The notes: generated from the sequence alone by a model not told the origin. A DNA stretch of 64,000 nucleotides from Rhodobacteraceae bacterium UBA1943 (GCA_002336845.1 DDEX01000035.1:1-64000); one strand, 5' to 3'; numbered from the stretch's first letter, positions 8,244 to 16,930 are shown. A program made the numbers and translations.

Positions 8244-9821
8244 TTACTCCTTGACCTCCATGTCCATGATGGCGACAGGGCCGATGCCGGGGGCGTTGAT
8301 GGTGTCCGGCAGGACCAGATGGTCGGCGTTATAGGCCACGGCATCGACGGGCTGATAGATCGGGGCCATCGGGAACTGCGTCAGCACATAGTCATGATAG
8401 GCGGTGAAGTTCGCCACCCGCTCTTCCATGTTCTTCGATCCGGTCATCGCCTTGGCGCGCAGCTCCTCGGCCTTGGGGTCGTTGAACATCGACACGTTCG
8501 GGTATCCCAGCCGGTCACCGCCGAAGAACCAGTCCACGATGTCGGCATTGTCCCAGTTGTAGGACCGCACGGCCAGTTGCTGTTCGCCCGTCTTGTATTG
8601 GTCGCGGATCATCGAGCTGTCGAAGGTGGTGATTTCCGCCTCGATCCCCACGGCCTTCAGCTGCGCCTGAACCACTTCGGTCAGGCGGCGGAAGATGCTG
8701 TCGCTTTGGGTCCACAGGCTGACCTTCAGGGGCTGGCCATCCTTTTCGCGCACGCCGTTCGCGCCCATTTTCCAGCCCGCCTCGTCCAGCAGCGCATTGG
8801 CGCGCACCGGATCGTAGTGGATCTTGTCGGCATCCGGCACATGGCCTTCGGGCAGGGCAGAGATCAGGAAGGTATCGGCGACCGAGCCGATGCCGCCAAA
8901 CACCGAGGCGAGGATTTCTTCCTGATTGATTGCCTTGGCCGCCGCCTCGCGCACCTTGATGTCATCGAAGGGGGGCTTCGTGACGTTGATAGGCATGTAA
9001 TAGACGTCCTGCCCCGGCATGGTCAGGACGGCAAGATTCGCCTCTTTCTTGACCTCGCCGATCAGGTCGGCGGGCACGCCCAGCAGCATATCGACCCCGC
9101 CGGTTTTCAGTTCCAGAAACGCGGTCGAATCCTCGGCGATCTCGCGGAAGGTGATCTTGGCGATTTTCGCCGGGCCGGTGTTCTTCGACAGGGGCGAGCC
9201 CCAGGTGTAATCGTCGTTCCGGGTCAGAACGGTTTCCTGCCCGATGGCAAAGCTTTCCAGCTTGAAGGGCCCGGTGCCGTAAACCTCGGTAACGCCGTAG
9301 TTGTCGCCCAGTTCCTTGTAGGACTTCGGTTCGATCACCGACATATAGCTGGAGGACAGGTTATAAAGCAGGTTCGGCTCGGGCCGCGACATGACGAATT
9401 TCACCGTCGCGTCATCAATCACCTGCACCTCGGCCACAGCCTCGGTCATGTAGGCATTCTCGCTGGCCTTGAACAGTTCCAGCCATTCCTTGACGGTATT
9501 GGCGTTGAACGGCTCTCCGTTGTGGAACTTCACACCCTTCTTCAGGTGGAAGGTCCAGGCCATGCCATCGGGCGCCTCTTCCCAGCTTTCGGCCAGCCAG
9601 GGATGATACGACAGATCGGCGGCCTGGCTGACCAGCCGGTCAAAGATCAGTGTGGTCGCCTTGTTCAGATTGGTGGCCTTGATCGGGTTGTAGGTTGGCG
9701 CGCCCACCTCGGATGTGTTCAGGACGAACACCGCTTCTTGTGCCATCACGGCGGCACCGGCAAACAGCGCCGCCAGGCTGACCGAGGCGGAAAGCAGGGT
9801 CTTGCGGAAGGGGAAGGTCAT
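8244..9821 (-). CDS. Periplasmic dipeptide/oligopeptide-binding protein, SBP family 5
   Basis: A 525-residue solute-binding protein of family 5 (DppA/OppA type). A Sec signal peptide spans about residues 1-28 (basic FRK, hydrophobic stretch, cleavage after AVMA before QEA). The mature protein has family features such as NLNKATTLIFDRLV, then LAESWEEAPDGMAWTFHLKKGVKFHNGEPFNA and YGTGPFKLESF. It captures the ligand for the permeases and ATPases encoded downstream. The family also binds opines, glutathione and acyl peptides, so the ligand is only probably a peptide. It lies 27 bases after the regulator gene in the same operon. Confidence 0.93.
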   Translation of the reverse strand: MTFPFRKTLLSASVSLAALFAGAAVMAQEAVFVLNTSEVGAPTYNPIKATNLNKATTLIFDRLVSQAADLSYHPWLAESWEEAPDGMAWTFHLKKGVKFHNGEPFNANTVKEWLELFKASENAYMTEAVAEVQVIDDATVKFVMSRPEPNLLYNLSSSYMSVIEPKSYKELGDNYGVTEVYGTGPFKLESFAIGQETVLTRNDDYTWGSPLSKNTGPAKIAKITFREIAEDSTAFLELKTGGVDMLLGVPADLIGEVKKEANLAVLTMPGQDVYYMPINVTKPPFDDIKVREAAAKAINQEEILASVFGGIGSVADTFLISALPEGHVPDADKIHYDPVRANALLDEAGWKMGANGVREKDGQPLKVSLWTQSDSIFRRLTEVVQAQLKAVGIEAEITTFDSSMIRDQYKTGEQQLAVRSYNWDNADIVDWFFGGDRLGYPNVSMFNDPKAEELRAKAMTGSKNMEERVANFTAYHDYVLTQFPMAPIYQPVDAVAYNADHLVLPDTINAPGIGPVAIMDMEVKE

Positions 9822-9848
9822 GGCAGTCCTCTCTGTTGATCTTGTGGT

Positions 9849-10763
9849 TCAGGTCTTGCCCGGGTTGCGCCCCGGGACGGTATGTCCGATGAAATCGTCG
9901 TAAAGCGCCGAGACGCGGGCCATGCGGGCCTCGACCTCGGCGCCCAGCTCGCGGAAGACCCCGTTGACCAGAAGCCCTATCAACGAGGACATGGCCGCGG
10001 TGGTATCCCAGAAATGATTGAGGTCGGTGGGAACGGCGAACAGTTCGGTCACAACGCCGGGCGCCCAGTCACAATAAGGATCTGTGATCAGCGTGACGGG
10101 AATCCCCTCATCCCGCGCCGCCAGTGCCAGATCGCGGGTCAGGCGCGAATAACGTCGCCCGTCGATCAGAACCAGTGTTGTCTCCTCGGCCTCGCCCAGC
10201 AGCACCTCGGCGAAATGCCCACCCGCCACATCGGCCAGATGCACCCCGCCCCGCAGATATTGCAGGTTGTGGACCAGTTCGGCCGCATGACCACGCTCAG
10301 TCTGAAAGCCCGCGACCCAGACCGAACGGCGCCGGGCCAGACGCCCTACCGCCGCCTCGAAGGCCGGGGTCGCGGCAATTTCGTAAACCGTGACCATGGC
10401 CGCGATTTCACGCTCCAGCGCGTGTGAAAGCTCTGCATTGCCCTGACGGCTGCGCTGATGGAATTCCTTCAGCCGGTCGCCGATCAGCCAGGCCTTGTCG
10501 CCCAGATCAGCCTGAAGGCTGCCCTTCAGATCTTTCAGGTGACGATAGCCGATGGTGCGGCAGAACCGACCGACCGAGGCTTCGGACAGCCCCACTTTCT
10601 GCGCCACGGTCGCTGCGGTTTCGAAGGGCAGGGACGACAGGTTCGACAACAGGTAATGCGCCAGTGCCCGCTCGGCCGGGGTGCCCGTATCCAGCGCTGC
10701 GGTCAGCCGGTCGCGCAGATCGCCACCCGTCTTGTCCGCACTCTGGTTTGCCGCATCATCCAC
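9849..10763 (-). CDS. RpiR/MurR family transcriptional regulator
   Basis: A 304-residue regulator with an N-terminal HTH of the RpiR type (about residues 35-75, containing FETAATVAQKVGLSEASVGRFCRTIGY) and a C-terminal SIS sugar-phosphate-binding-like domain (about 130-280, VWVAGFQTERGHAAELVHNL). SIS domains in this family sense sugar phosphates or related ligands. The start is a GTG, chosen because a strong GGGGAGAAGG site precedes it by three bases; the ATGs nearby are out of frame. It is the first gene of the seven-gene transport/peptidase operon and is divergent from the racemase/acetyltransferase pair, so it probably controls both directions. Confidence 0.92.
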   Translation of the reverse strand: MDDAANQSADKTGGDLRDRLTAALDTGTPAERALAHYLLSNLSSLPFETAATVAQKVGLSEASVGRFCRTIGYRHLKDLKGSLQADLGDKAWLIGDRLKEFHQRSRQGNAELSHALEREIAAMVTVYEIAATPAFEAAVGRLARRRSVWVAGFQTERGHAAELVHNLQYLRGGVHLADVAGGHFAEVLLGEAEETTLVLIDGRRYSRLTRDLALAARDEGIPVTLITDPYCDWAPGVVTELFAVPTDLNHFWDTTAAMSSLIGLLVNGVFRELGAEVEARMARVSALYDDFIGHTVPGRNPGKT

Positions 10764-10782
10764 CGGCCTTCTCCCCTTGTTA

Positions 10783-10842
10783 CAAGAATTTGTGACAGCA
10801 AACTTTCATTCGGTCAACAATGCAAGTAAACTGTAATTCTTG
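10783..10842. promoter_or_regulatory. Inverted repeat between divergent operons, possible RpiR-type operator
   Basis: The intergenic region of the divergent operons contains CAAGAATT at 10783-10790 and its exact reverse complement AATTCTTG at 10835-10842, 44 bases apart. The flanks are also AT-rich (TTACAAGAATTTGTGAC, CTGTAATTCTTG). That the RpiR protein binds here is inference from position and symmetry only. Confidence 0.45.
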
Positions 10843-10873
10843 CCGACCAACGATGCTCTTCAAGGAGACCCCC

Positions 10874-11992
10874 ATGACCAAGGCCCCCCTTCGCATCGAC
10901 GGCGCCACGCTGCGGCTGGTGCGGTTGCCGCTGGTGACGCCCTTCACCATTGCAACCGGCACCTTGACCGAAAAGGTTTTCCCTTTGCTGACCTTGCGGG
11001 CGGAGGGGCTGGAAGGTCACGCCGAAGGGGTGATGGACCCGCTGCCAGATTATCTAGAGGAAACCGTGGCTGGTGCGATGGACCTTCTGGCCAACGTGCT
11101 TTTGCCGCAGGTTCTGGGGCACAGCTTTGCCAACCCCGAGGCGCTGGCGCGGGTGCTGGCGCCCTGGCGCGCCAATCACATGGCGAAGGCCACGGTGGAA
11201 ATGGCGTTCTGGGATCTTTGGGCGAAATCGCTGGACCTGCCGTTGCAGACCGTGCTGGGCGGCGCGGGCGATGCGGTCGAGGTGGGCGTTTCGCTGGGTA
11301 TCGGGCCGGTGGCCGAAACACTGGCCCGCGTGGCCGCGCATCTTGATCAGGGCTATCGCCGCATCAAGCTCAAGGTGAAACCGGGCCATGACATCGCCCT
11401 GTTGCAGGCGGTGCGGCGAGAGTTTCCCGGCGCCCATCTGACCGTGGATGCCAATTGCTGCTATACGCTGGCCGACAGTGACCTGATCGCCCGGATGGAC
11501 GATTTCGCACTGGATTATATCGAGCAGCCGCTGGCCTGGGACGACATCCACGATCACGCCACCTTGCAGGCCCGCATCCGCACCCCGCTTTGTCTGGATG
11601 AATGTATCCGAACCGTCGAACACGCTCGCAAGGCGCTGCAATCCGATGCGGCGCGCGTGATCAACATCAAGGTCGGCCGGTCAGGTGGCCATGTCGCGGC
11701 GCGGCAGATCCATGATCTGTGTCAGGCGTTTCAGGTTCCGGTCTGGTGCGGCGGAATGCTGGAATCGGGTGTGGGCCGGGCGCACAACATCCACCTTTCC
11801 ACCCTGCCGAACTTTACCAAGCCGGGCGACACGTCGTCGGCCAGCCGCTATTTCACCCGTGACATCATCGAGCAAAAACTGGAAACCAAGGGCGGCCTGA
11901 TGCCCGTGCCCAAAGGCCCCGGCATCGGTGTGTCGCTGGACCTCGACTATCTGAAAACCGCCACCGTCTCGCAGAAAGAGTTCACGGCATGA
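10874..11992 (+). CDS. Enolase-superfamily N-succinylamino acid racemase / o-succinylbenzoate synthase-like protein
   Basis: A 372-residue member of the muconate-lactonizing subgroup of the enolase superfamily, closest to the NSAR/OSBS family. All catalytic residues are present with the family's spacing: Lys165-x-Lys167 (KLKVKPG), the metal ligands Asp192 (VDANCCY), Glu217 (YIEQPL) and Asp242 (LDECI), and Lys266 (INIKVGRSGG). NSAR enzymes interconvert N-succinyl-D- and L-amino acids; OSBS makes o-succinylbenzoate for menaquinone. No menaquinone genes are nearby, and the next gene encodes the acetyltransferase type that accompanies NSAR, so racemase is preferred. The ATG has an AAGGAGA site seven bases upstream; an in-frame start 18 codons earlier gives no family similarity. 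It overlaps the next gene by four bases. Confidence 0.85.
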   Translation: MTKAPLRIDGATLRLVRLPLVTPFTIATGTLTEKVFPLLTLRAEGLEGHAEGVMDPLPDYLEETVAGAMDLLANVLLPQVLGHSFANPEALARVLAPWRANHMAKATVEMAFWDLWAKSLDLPLQTVLGGAGDAVEVGVSLGIGPVAETLARVAAHLDQGYRRIKLKVKPGHDIALLQAVRREFPGAHLTVDANCCYTLADSDLIARMDDFALDYIEQPLAWDDIHDHATLQARIRTPLCLDECIRTVEHARKALQSDAARVINIKVGRSGGHVAARQIHDLCQAFQVPVWCGGMLESGVGRAHNIHLSTLPNFTKPGDTSSASRYFTRDIIEQKLETKGGLMPVPKGPGIGVSLDLDYLKTATVSQKEFTA

Positions 11993-12699
11993 CCGAGGTA
12001 GAGTTTCGCGAGCTGGCAGGCATGGCCGAGTTTCGCGCGGTCGAAGCCCTTCAGCGTGAGGTCTGGGGCGAGGGCGACCTGCCCGACCCGGCCGATCTGA
12101 TGATGGTGATTCAGGCCGAGGGTGGCCTTGTTGGCGGCGCCTTTGCCGAAGGGCGCCTGATGGGCTATGTCTTCGGCTTTCCGACGCGCGACCCCTTGGT
12201 GCAACATTCGCACCGGCTCGCCGTTCTTCCATCGGCGCGAGGCCTCGGCCTTGGCGTGCGGTTGAAGCATTTTCAGCGCGATTGGTGCCTGGCGCGCGGA
12301 ATTGCCCATGTGCGCTGGACCTTCGACCCGTTGCGGGCGGTGAATGCGGCACTGAACCTCCACAGGTTGGGGGCGCAGACGAACACCTATCTGGAAGATT
12401 ATTACGGCGACATGGGCGGGATAAATCAGGGCCTTGCCTCAGACAGGTTGCTGGTTGAATGGAATCTTGCCTCGCCACTGGTCGCGACATTGGCCACAGG
12501 GCGGCCGAGACAGTCACAAACGACACAAGCCCTACCTGTTCCTCTGCCTGACGATATCGACTTGGCGGATGGCGGGTTCGCCGAAACTGCAAGGGCGCTG
12601 CGGACGCGGTTGCGCGGGATGATGAAGACTGCCTTTGCCGACGGCCAGAGGATTGTCGATTTCGATCCGGCAAACCGCGTCTATCTGCTGTCGCGTTGA
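11989..12699 (+). CDS. GNAT acyltransferase (COG3375-like), probable D-amino acid N-succinyltransferase
   Basis: A 236-residue GNAT-fold protein. The acyl-CoA-binding loop is in LAVLPSARGLGLGVRLKHFQRDW (about 73-95), and the family-specific stretch RWTFDPLRAVNAALNLHRLGA follows. Proteins of this kind are encoded next to N-succinylamino acid racemases. In the Geobacillus pathway they transfer succinyl from succinyl-CoA to D-amino acids, so that the racemase and a desuccinylase can deliver the L-amino acid. Start and stop overlap with the racemase gene (ATGA) supports joint function. Assignment of the succinyl donor is inference from context. The usual M20 desuccinylase is absent from this neighbourhood. 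Confidence 0.8.
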   Translation: MTEVEFRELAGMAEFRAVEALQREVWGEGDLPDPADLMMVIQAEGGLVGGAFAEGRLMGYVFGFPTRDPLVQHSHRLAVLPSARGLGLGVRLKHFQRDWCLARGIAHVRWTFDPLRAVNAALNLHRLGAQTNTYLEDYYGDMGGINQGLASDRLLVEWNLASPLVATLATGRPRQSQTTQALPVPLPDDIDLADGGFAETARALRTRLRGMMKTAFADGQRIVDFDPANRVYLLSR

Positions 12700-13005
12700 T
12701 CGCGCGGTCCCGAATGGCGTGGGTATCCCGGCCAGTCGATGTTGACAGGCAGCCTGTCGGATTTGGCCGGGACCGGGCATTTTCCTTGTCGGGGCGCACA
12801 AGATGACCAGTAAGCTGCCGTCCATTACAGGCTCCGTTGCATTAGGTGCGGCGCATCGCGATCAGCCGACACGCGATCTGCAAATCATAGACCAGACGCA
12901 ATACGAACGGGGCTTTCGACCTGATCGGTTCCGGATCCCCCCGCCTTCATGCGAGCCGCCCGTTTGACCGGCAGCAAGAATTCATCCCGCAAGTCTGCTG
13001 ACGGC
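12700..13005. other. Intergenic region between convergent genes
   Basis: About 300 bases between the convergent acyltransferase and TIM-barrel genes. A perfect six-base hairpin GACAGG-CAG-CCTGTC lies at 12744-12758 without a T-run. The stretch GGCTCCGTTGCATTAG near 12829 resembles insertion-sequence ends, but no partner end or transposase was found. Nothing else is recognisable. Confidence 0.4.
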
Positions 13006-13854
13006 TCAGCAATAGCGGCGGAAGCGGTCCACTATCACGTCCAGAACCTCGTTGGGGTCACGTTTCCACCAGTCTTCCGCCGAGAATATTTCGACTTCGC
13101 ACAGTCCGGCGTAGCCGGCTCTGTCCTCGACCGCGCGACGTATCGCGAGCAGGTCGGCCACTCCGTCGCCCATCATCCCTCGATCGAGCAGCATGTGCGA
13201 TGTGTCTTCGAGCCAGTCGCACAAGTGATAACCCAGTACCCTGCCACGCGCGGCAGAGAGAGAGGCCGCAAGCCGGGTATCCCACCAGACATGATAGACA
13301 TCGACCGCAATCCCCACATTCGGTGCCGCGATCGTGTGGCACAGCTCCAGCGCCTCGGCCACGGTGAAGAGGCAGGTCCTGTTGCCACCGAACATCGGGT
13401 TTAGCGGTTCCAGTGCCAGCGAAACACCTCGGTCTGCCGCAAAGGGGGCAAGTGCCGCCACACGGTCGGTCAGACGCTTCTGCGTTTCGGCCAGACCCTT
13501 GCGCCCCGGATCGGTTCCGCCTGTCACGATTGTCAGGACCTTCGCCCCAAGATCCGCTGCCATGTCGATGCTTGCACGCGCGCCATCGTCCTGGTCAGGC
13601 GCATCGCGACCCACCAGATAGGGCGTCCGGCACAAGCCCACGACCTGCATTCCCGCCGCGCGCACCCGATTGCCGATCTCGATGGCACGCTTGCCGATCT
13701 CGCGCCGCCAAAACACGATTCCGCCGTAACCACGCGCCGCGCAGGCGTCGATTACACGTTCAGGCGACCACCCGGCCCCGGCCCCGTCCAAGTTGTGGCC
13801 CAAGCTTGCAGTGTTCAGGGCCAGGGCCGAGTGGTCATTCGTGAAGTCCCTCAC
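13006..13854 (-). CDS. Sugar phosphate isomerase/epimerase (xylose isomerase-like TIM barrel)
   Basis: A 282-residue AP-endonuclease-2/xylose-isomerase-like TIM barrel, the fold used by hydroxypyruvate isomerase, IolE, IolH and sugar epimerases. Strand ends with likely metal ligands are visible: LALEPLNPM (Glu), IAVDVYHVWWD (Asp, His) and CEVEIFSAEDWWKRDP (Glu). It starts one base after the stop of the DUF993 gene and is the last gene of the acyl-CoA dehydrogenase operon, which implies a role late in the pathway, perhaps isomerising a hydroxy-keto product. The exact reaction cannot be told from sequence. Confidence 0.88.
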   Translation of the reverse strand: MRDFTNDHSALALNTASLGHNLDGAGAGWSPERVIDACAARGYGGIVFWRREIGKRAIEIGNRVRAAGMQVVGLCRTPYLVGRDAPDQDDGARASIDMAADLGAKVLTIVTGGTDPGRKGLAETQKRLTDRVAALAPFAADRGVSLALEPLNPMFGGNRTCLFTVAEALELCHTIAAPNVGIAVDVYHVWWDTRLAASLSAARGRVLGYHLCDWLEDTSHMLLDRGMMGDGVADLLAIRRAVEDRAGYAGLCEVEIFSAEDWWKRDPNEVLDVIVDRFRRYC

Positions 13855-13855
13855 A

Positions 13856-15004
13856 TCACGCCCCGTAAAGCGCGAGAAGGTTCTTCATCCGGGTCACCGC
13901 AATGTCGGGATCGCGCAGAAGGCCGCAGCCATCGGCAAGGCGAAACACTTCGGTGAAATAGGGCAAGGGACGCATCGCCTGCGCACCGTTCAGCATGACG
14001 AAATGGTCCTGAAAGCCGTTCAGCCAGGCCAGAAACACTACGCCGGTCTTGTAGTACTGCGTCGGCGCCCTGAAGATGAGCCGCGCCAGAGGCACGGTTG
14101 GGTCCAGCGTGGCGCGGAAACCTGCCGTATCGCCCTGGCCCAAAAGGCCCACTGCATGGGCGGCAGCGGGAGCAAGGGGGTCGAAGATGCCAAGCAGCGC
14201 GTGGCTGAAACCCTGGTCATCCCCTTCGATCAGTTCGGGATAGTTGAAATCGTCGCCGGTGTACATGCGAACTCCCGCCGGCAGGCGGCGGCGCATCAGG
14301 ATTTCCTTGTCCTTGTCGAGAAGGCTGATCTTGATTCCGTCCACTTTGGACTGATTGCGATGGATCACCTCGAGTGCCGTCTCCAACGCGTCTTCGAACC
14401 GGGGGCTGCCCCAATATCCGGCGAGTTGTGGGTCGAACATTTCACCCAGCCAGTGCAGGATCACCGGCTTGTCACAGGCCGCAAGAACCCGGTCGTAAAC
14501 CTTCAGGTAGTCTGCCGGCCCCTTGGCGACCCGCGCCAATGCCCGGCTGGCCATCAGGATAATACGGGCATCCAGCTTCTGGATCGCCTCGACCTGTTCA
14601 AGATAGGCGCGGATCACATCGTCGAGGCTGCGGGCATCTGCGGGATTCAGATGGTCAGTGCCGCAGCCGTTGGCGACAAGCGCGTCGGGCAGTTCTTCCC
14701 GCGTGCGGCGGATCAGGTCCAGCGCGCCGGTCCAGTCCAGTCCCATGCCTCGTTGCGCGGTGTCCATCGCCTCAGCGATGCCAAGGCCAAGCCCGTGCAG
14801 GTAGCGCCGGAAGGCCATGGTCTTTGCCCAATCCACTACGGCGCGGCCCGAGGGATCATTCGCCGTGAAAGGATCGGCAACCACATGAGCGGCCGAATAG
14901 ACGACGCGGGCCGCGCCACGCCCCAGCCGCCCGGAGGCAATCGGTGTTCCGGTCAGGCGATAGTCGGACATCCGGCCATCGGCATCGGGCAGGGCGATCT
15001 TCAT
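13856..15004 (-). CDS. DUF993 family, dihydrodipicolinate synthase-like aldolase/lyase
   Basis: A 382-residue DUF993 protein, a distant relative of the dihydrodipicolinate synthase/N-acetylneuraminate lyase TIM barrels. VDGIKISLLDKD near residue 225 carries a GIK lysine in the position of the Schiff-base lysine of that superfamily, and CDKPVILHWLGEMFDP and RMYTGDDFNYPELI are typical DUF993 stretches. No reaction is established for DUF993, to my knowledge. The superfamily makes or breaks C-C bonds at pyruvate-like carbons. The ATG at 15004 was taken because AAGGA lies seven bases upstream. It lies between an SDR and a TIM-barrel isomerase in the acyl-CoA dehydrogenase operon, so a cleavage step after beta-oxidation-like chemistry is plausible. 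Confidence 0.85.
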   Translation of the reverse strand: MKIALPDADGRMSDYRLTGTPIASGRLGRGAARVVYSAAHVVADPFTANDPSGRAVVDWAKTMAFRRYLHGLGLGIAEAMDTAQRGMGLDWTGALDLIRRTREELPDALVANGCGTDHLNPADARSLDDVIRAYLEQVEAIQKLDARIILMASRALARVAKGPADYLKVYDRVLAACDKPVILHWLGEMFDPQLAGYWGSPRFEDALETALEVIHRNQSKVDGIKISLLDKDKEILMRRRLPAGVRMYTGDDFNYPELIEGDDQGFSHALLGIFDPLAPAAAHAVGLLGQGDTAGFRATLDPTVPLARLIFRAPTQYYKTGVVFLAWLNGFQDHFVMLNGAQAMRPLPYFTEVFRLADGCGLLRDPDIAVTRMKNLLALYGA

Positions 15005-15015
15005 GGCCAATCCTT

Positions 15016-15777
15016 TCAGAAGCGTGGAACCAGAAGTCCGCCGTCAGCGGCGATCACCTGGCCCGTCGTGTAGGGAAGTCGCCCGGCGGCGAGCGTTGCA
15101 ATGATCGTGCCCATGTCTTCGGGCGTGCCCACACGCGGCAGCAGGGTCAGCCCGGCCTCGGCCCGGGCGCGGTAGCTGTCGATGACCGCCGCCGTCATAT
15201 CGGTGGCGATCAGGCCGGGCTGGACGTCGTAAACCTGGATGCCCTCGCGCGCGAGCCGAACCGCCCAGGTTTTCGAGGCCATCGCGGCGGCGGCCTTGGA
15301 CATGGCGTATTCCGCGCGCGGCTCGGCCACGGCGGTGGCGTTCGACGAAGTGACGTTGACGATGGCATGGAACACCTTGCGTTCCCGCCCGATCACCCGG
15401 CGGGCGAAGGCTTGCGTCAGGAAGAACATCGCTTTGGCGTTCACCGCCTGACAGCGGTCATAACTGGCCTCGGTGACCTCCAGCGGGTCGCCACGCTGCA
15501 TCACGCCGACGCCTGCATTGTTCACCAGGGTGGTCAGCGGGCCAAGCGCCGCCTCTATCCGCTCCAGCGTTCCGGCATGTGCAGACAGGTCGGCCACGTT
15601 CATCGGAACCGCAACAGCCTCAACCCCAAGCGCGCGGACCTTCTCGACCGCATCTGCAAGATCAGCATCGTCGGGCAAGCCGTTAAGCGCGACCGCAAAG
15701 CCTTCGCGGGCCAGCGCAAGCGCAGCGCCAAGCCCGATCCCGCGCGAGGCGCCAGTGACAAGAGCGACAGGCCTCAT
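15016..15777 (-). CDS. SDR family oxidoreductase (3-oxoacyl reductase / 3-hydroxyacyl-CoA dehydrogenase-like)
   Basis: A 253-residue classical SDR. Features are the nucleotide motif VTGASRGIGLG at 6-16, LVNNAGVGV near 86-94, the catalytic serine in NVTSSNA, Tyr-x3-Lys in EYAMSKAAA, and the C-terminal TTGQVIAADGGLLVPRF. Relatives reduce 3-oxoacyl-ACP or oxidise hydroxyacyl and sugar substrates. Its start overlaps the stop of the acyl-CoA dehydrogenase gene by four bases. In that context, oxidation of the 3-hydroxyacyl-CoA formed by the hydratases of this island is the simplest role. That role is inference. Confidence 0.92.
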   Translation of the reverse strand: MRPVALVTGASRGIGLGAALALAREGFAVALNGLPDDADLADAVEKVRALGVEAVAVPMNVADLSAHAGTLERIEAALGPLTTLVNNAGVGVMQRGDPLEVTEASYDRCQAVNAKAMFFLTQAFARRVIGRERKVFHAIVNVTSSNATAVAEPRAEYAMSKAAAAMASKTWAVRLAREGIQVYDVQPGLIATDMTAAVIDSYRARAEAGLTLLPRVGTPEDMGTIIATLAAGRLPYTTGQVIAADGGLLVPRF

Positions 15778-16916
15778 GCCCGCGCGCCTTTTTTCAACAG
15801 TTCGCGCGCAATGATCATCCGCTGGATCTGGTTCGTACCTTCATAGATCTGCGTGATCTTGGCGTCCCGATAGAGCCTTTCGACCTCGAAGCCGCGAATG
15901 TAACCCGAGCCACCAAAGACCTGCACCGCATCCGCCGTCCGGGCCACGGCCATGTCGCCAGCAAAGCACTTGGCGATGGAACAAGCCTTCGTCGCATCCT
16001 GGCCACGGTCGATTTTGGAGGCCGCCGACTGGACGAGCAGGCGCGCCGCCTCAATGTCTTTAGCCATGTCGGCCAGCAGCCACTGAACGCCCTGGAACTC
16101 GGCAACCGCCTTGCCGAACTGCTTGCGGGTCCCGGCGTATTCCACCGCTGCTTCCAGCCCGGCCTGGGCGATCCCGACGGCAAGCGAGGCTATGCCGACA
16201 CGGCCCTTGTCCAGCACACTCATCATCATGTGGAAGCCGCGGCCAGCTTCGCCCAGCATCGCGTCGGGACCAAGCCGCACATCCGTAAAGGTCAGTGCCC
16301 CCACCTGGGAGGCGCGTTGGCCCATCTTGTGTTCCTTCGGGCCGCGCTCGACACCCTTTGCATGCAGATCGACGATGAAAATCGACATGCCACGGTTGCC
16401 GGCCTCTTTGTCGGTCCGGGCCAGAACGAAGCCAAGGTCGGCGACGGGAGCGTTGTGAATCCAGATCTTGCCGCCGTTCAGCCGCCAGCCGGTGCCATCC
16501 CGTTCCGCCGTCGTACGGATGCCCGAGACATCGGTGCCAGCCTCGGGCTCTGTGATGCAATAGGCGACCTTCGCTTGCATCGCCAGGATCGGTGCCAAAA
16601 GTTTCTGCTGCGCTGCGGTTCCGTGCCGCACGAGGAGAGTCGAGATCAGTTCGACCAGTCCGCATTGGTCGGCGACCGAGGCATAGCCGCGCGACAGCTC
16701 CTCCATGACCACGGCATAGGTCAGTGTGTCGAAGCCGGGGCCACCCAGAGATTCCGGTACACCGATCCCGAATAAGCCGAGCTTGGCCATGTCCTGGTAA
16801 AGTTCGGCGGGGAAGCGTTCGTCGCGGTCAAGCGCCTCTGCCATCGGGCGGATCACCTCGTCGGCGAAGCCGCGCGCCATGTCCCGAACCTGTTCCTGCA
16901 TCTCGGTGAAAAGCAT
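15774..16916 (-). CDS. Acyl-CoA dehydrogenase
   Basis: A 380-residue FAD-dependent acyl-CoA dehydrogenase of normal length. It has the family signatures AYCITEPEAGTDVSGI (about 121-136) and GGSGYIRGFEVERLYRDAKITQIYEGTNQIQRMIIAR near the C-terminus. The glutamate in YEGTNQIQ is the catalytic base of short- and medium-chain members. It introduces a 2,3-double bond into an acyl-CoA and passes electrons to ETF. It is the first gene of an operon that continues with SDR, DUF993 and a TIM-barrel isomerase. A GTAAC-N6-GTTAC palindrome lies only 14 bases before its start. Confidence 0.95.
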   Translation of the reverse strand: MLFTEMQEQVRDMARGFADEVIRPMAEALDRDERFPAELYQDMAKLGLFGIGVPESLGGPGFDTLTYAVVMEELSRGYASVADQCGLVELISTLLVRHGTAAQQKLLAPILAMQAKVAYCITEPEAGTDVSGIRTTAERDGTGWRLNGGKIWIHNAPVADLGFVLARTDKEAGNRGMSIFIVDLHAKGVERGPKEHKMGQRASQVGALTFTDVRLGPDAMLGEAGRGFHMMMSVLDKGRVGIASLAVGIAQAGLEAAVEYAGTRKQFGKAVAEFQGVQWLLADMAKDIEAARLLVQSAASKIDRGQDATKACSIAKCFAGDMAVARTADAVQVFGGSGYIRGFEVERLYRDAKITQIYEGTNQIQRMIIARELLKKGARA

Positions 16917-16930
16917 CTTTGCGCCCTTTA

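Noticed and set aside
8109..9839. A 576-codon plus-strand frame opposite the peptide-binding-protein gene
   Set aside because: The minus-strand frame has a signal peptide, family 5 binding-protein motifs and operon context; the plus-strand product resembles nothing and is a high-GC shadow.
12825..12850. GGCTCCGTTGCATTAG, resembling the ends of IS6-type insertion sequences
   Set aside because: No transposase, no second inverted end and no target duplication were found nearby; the similarity is too short to call an element.
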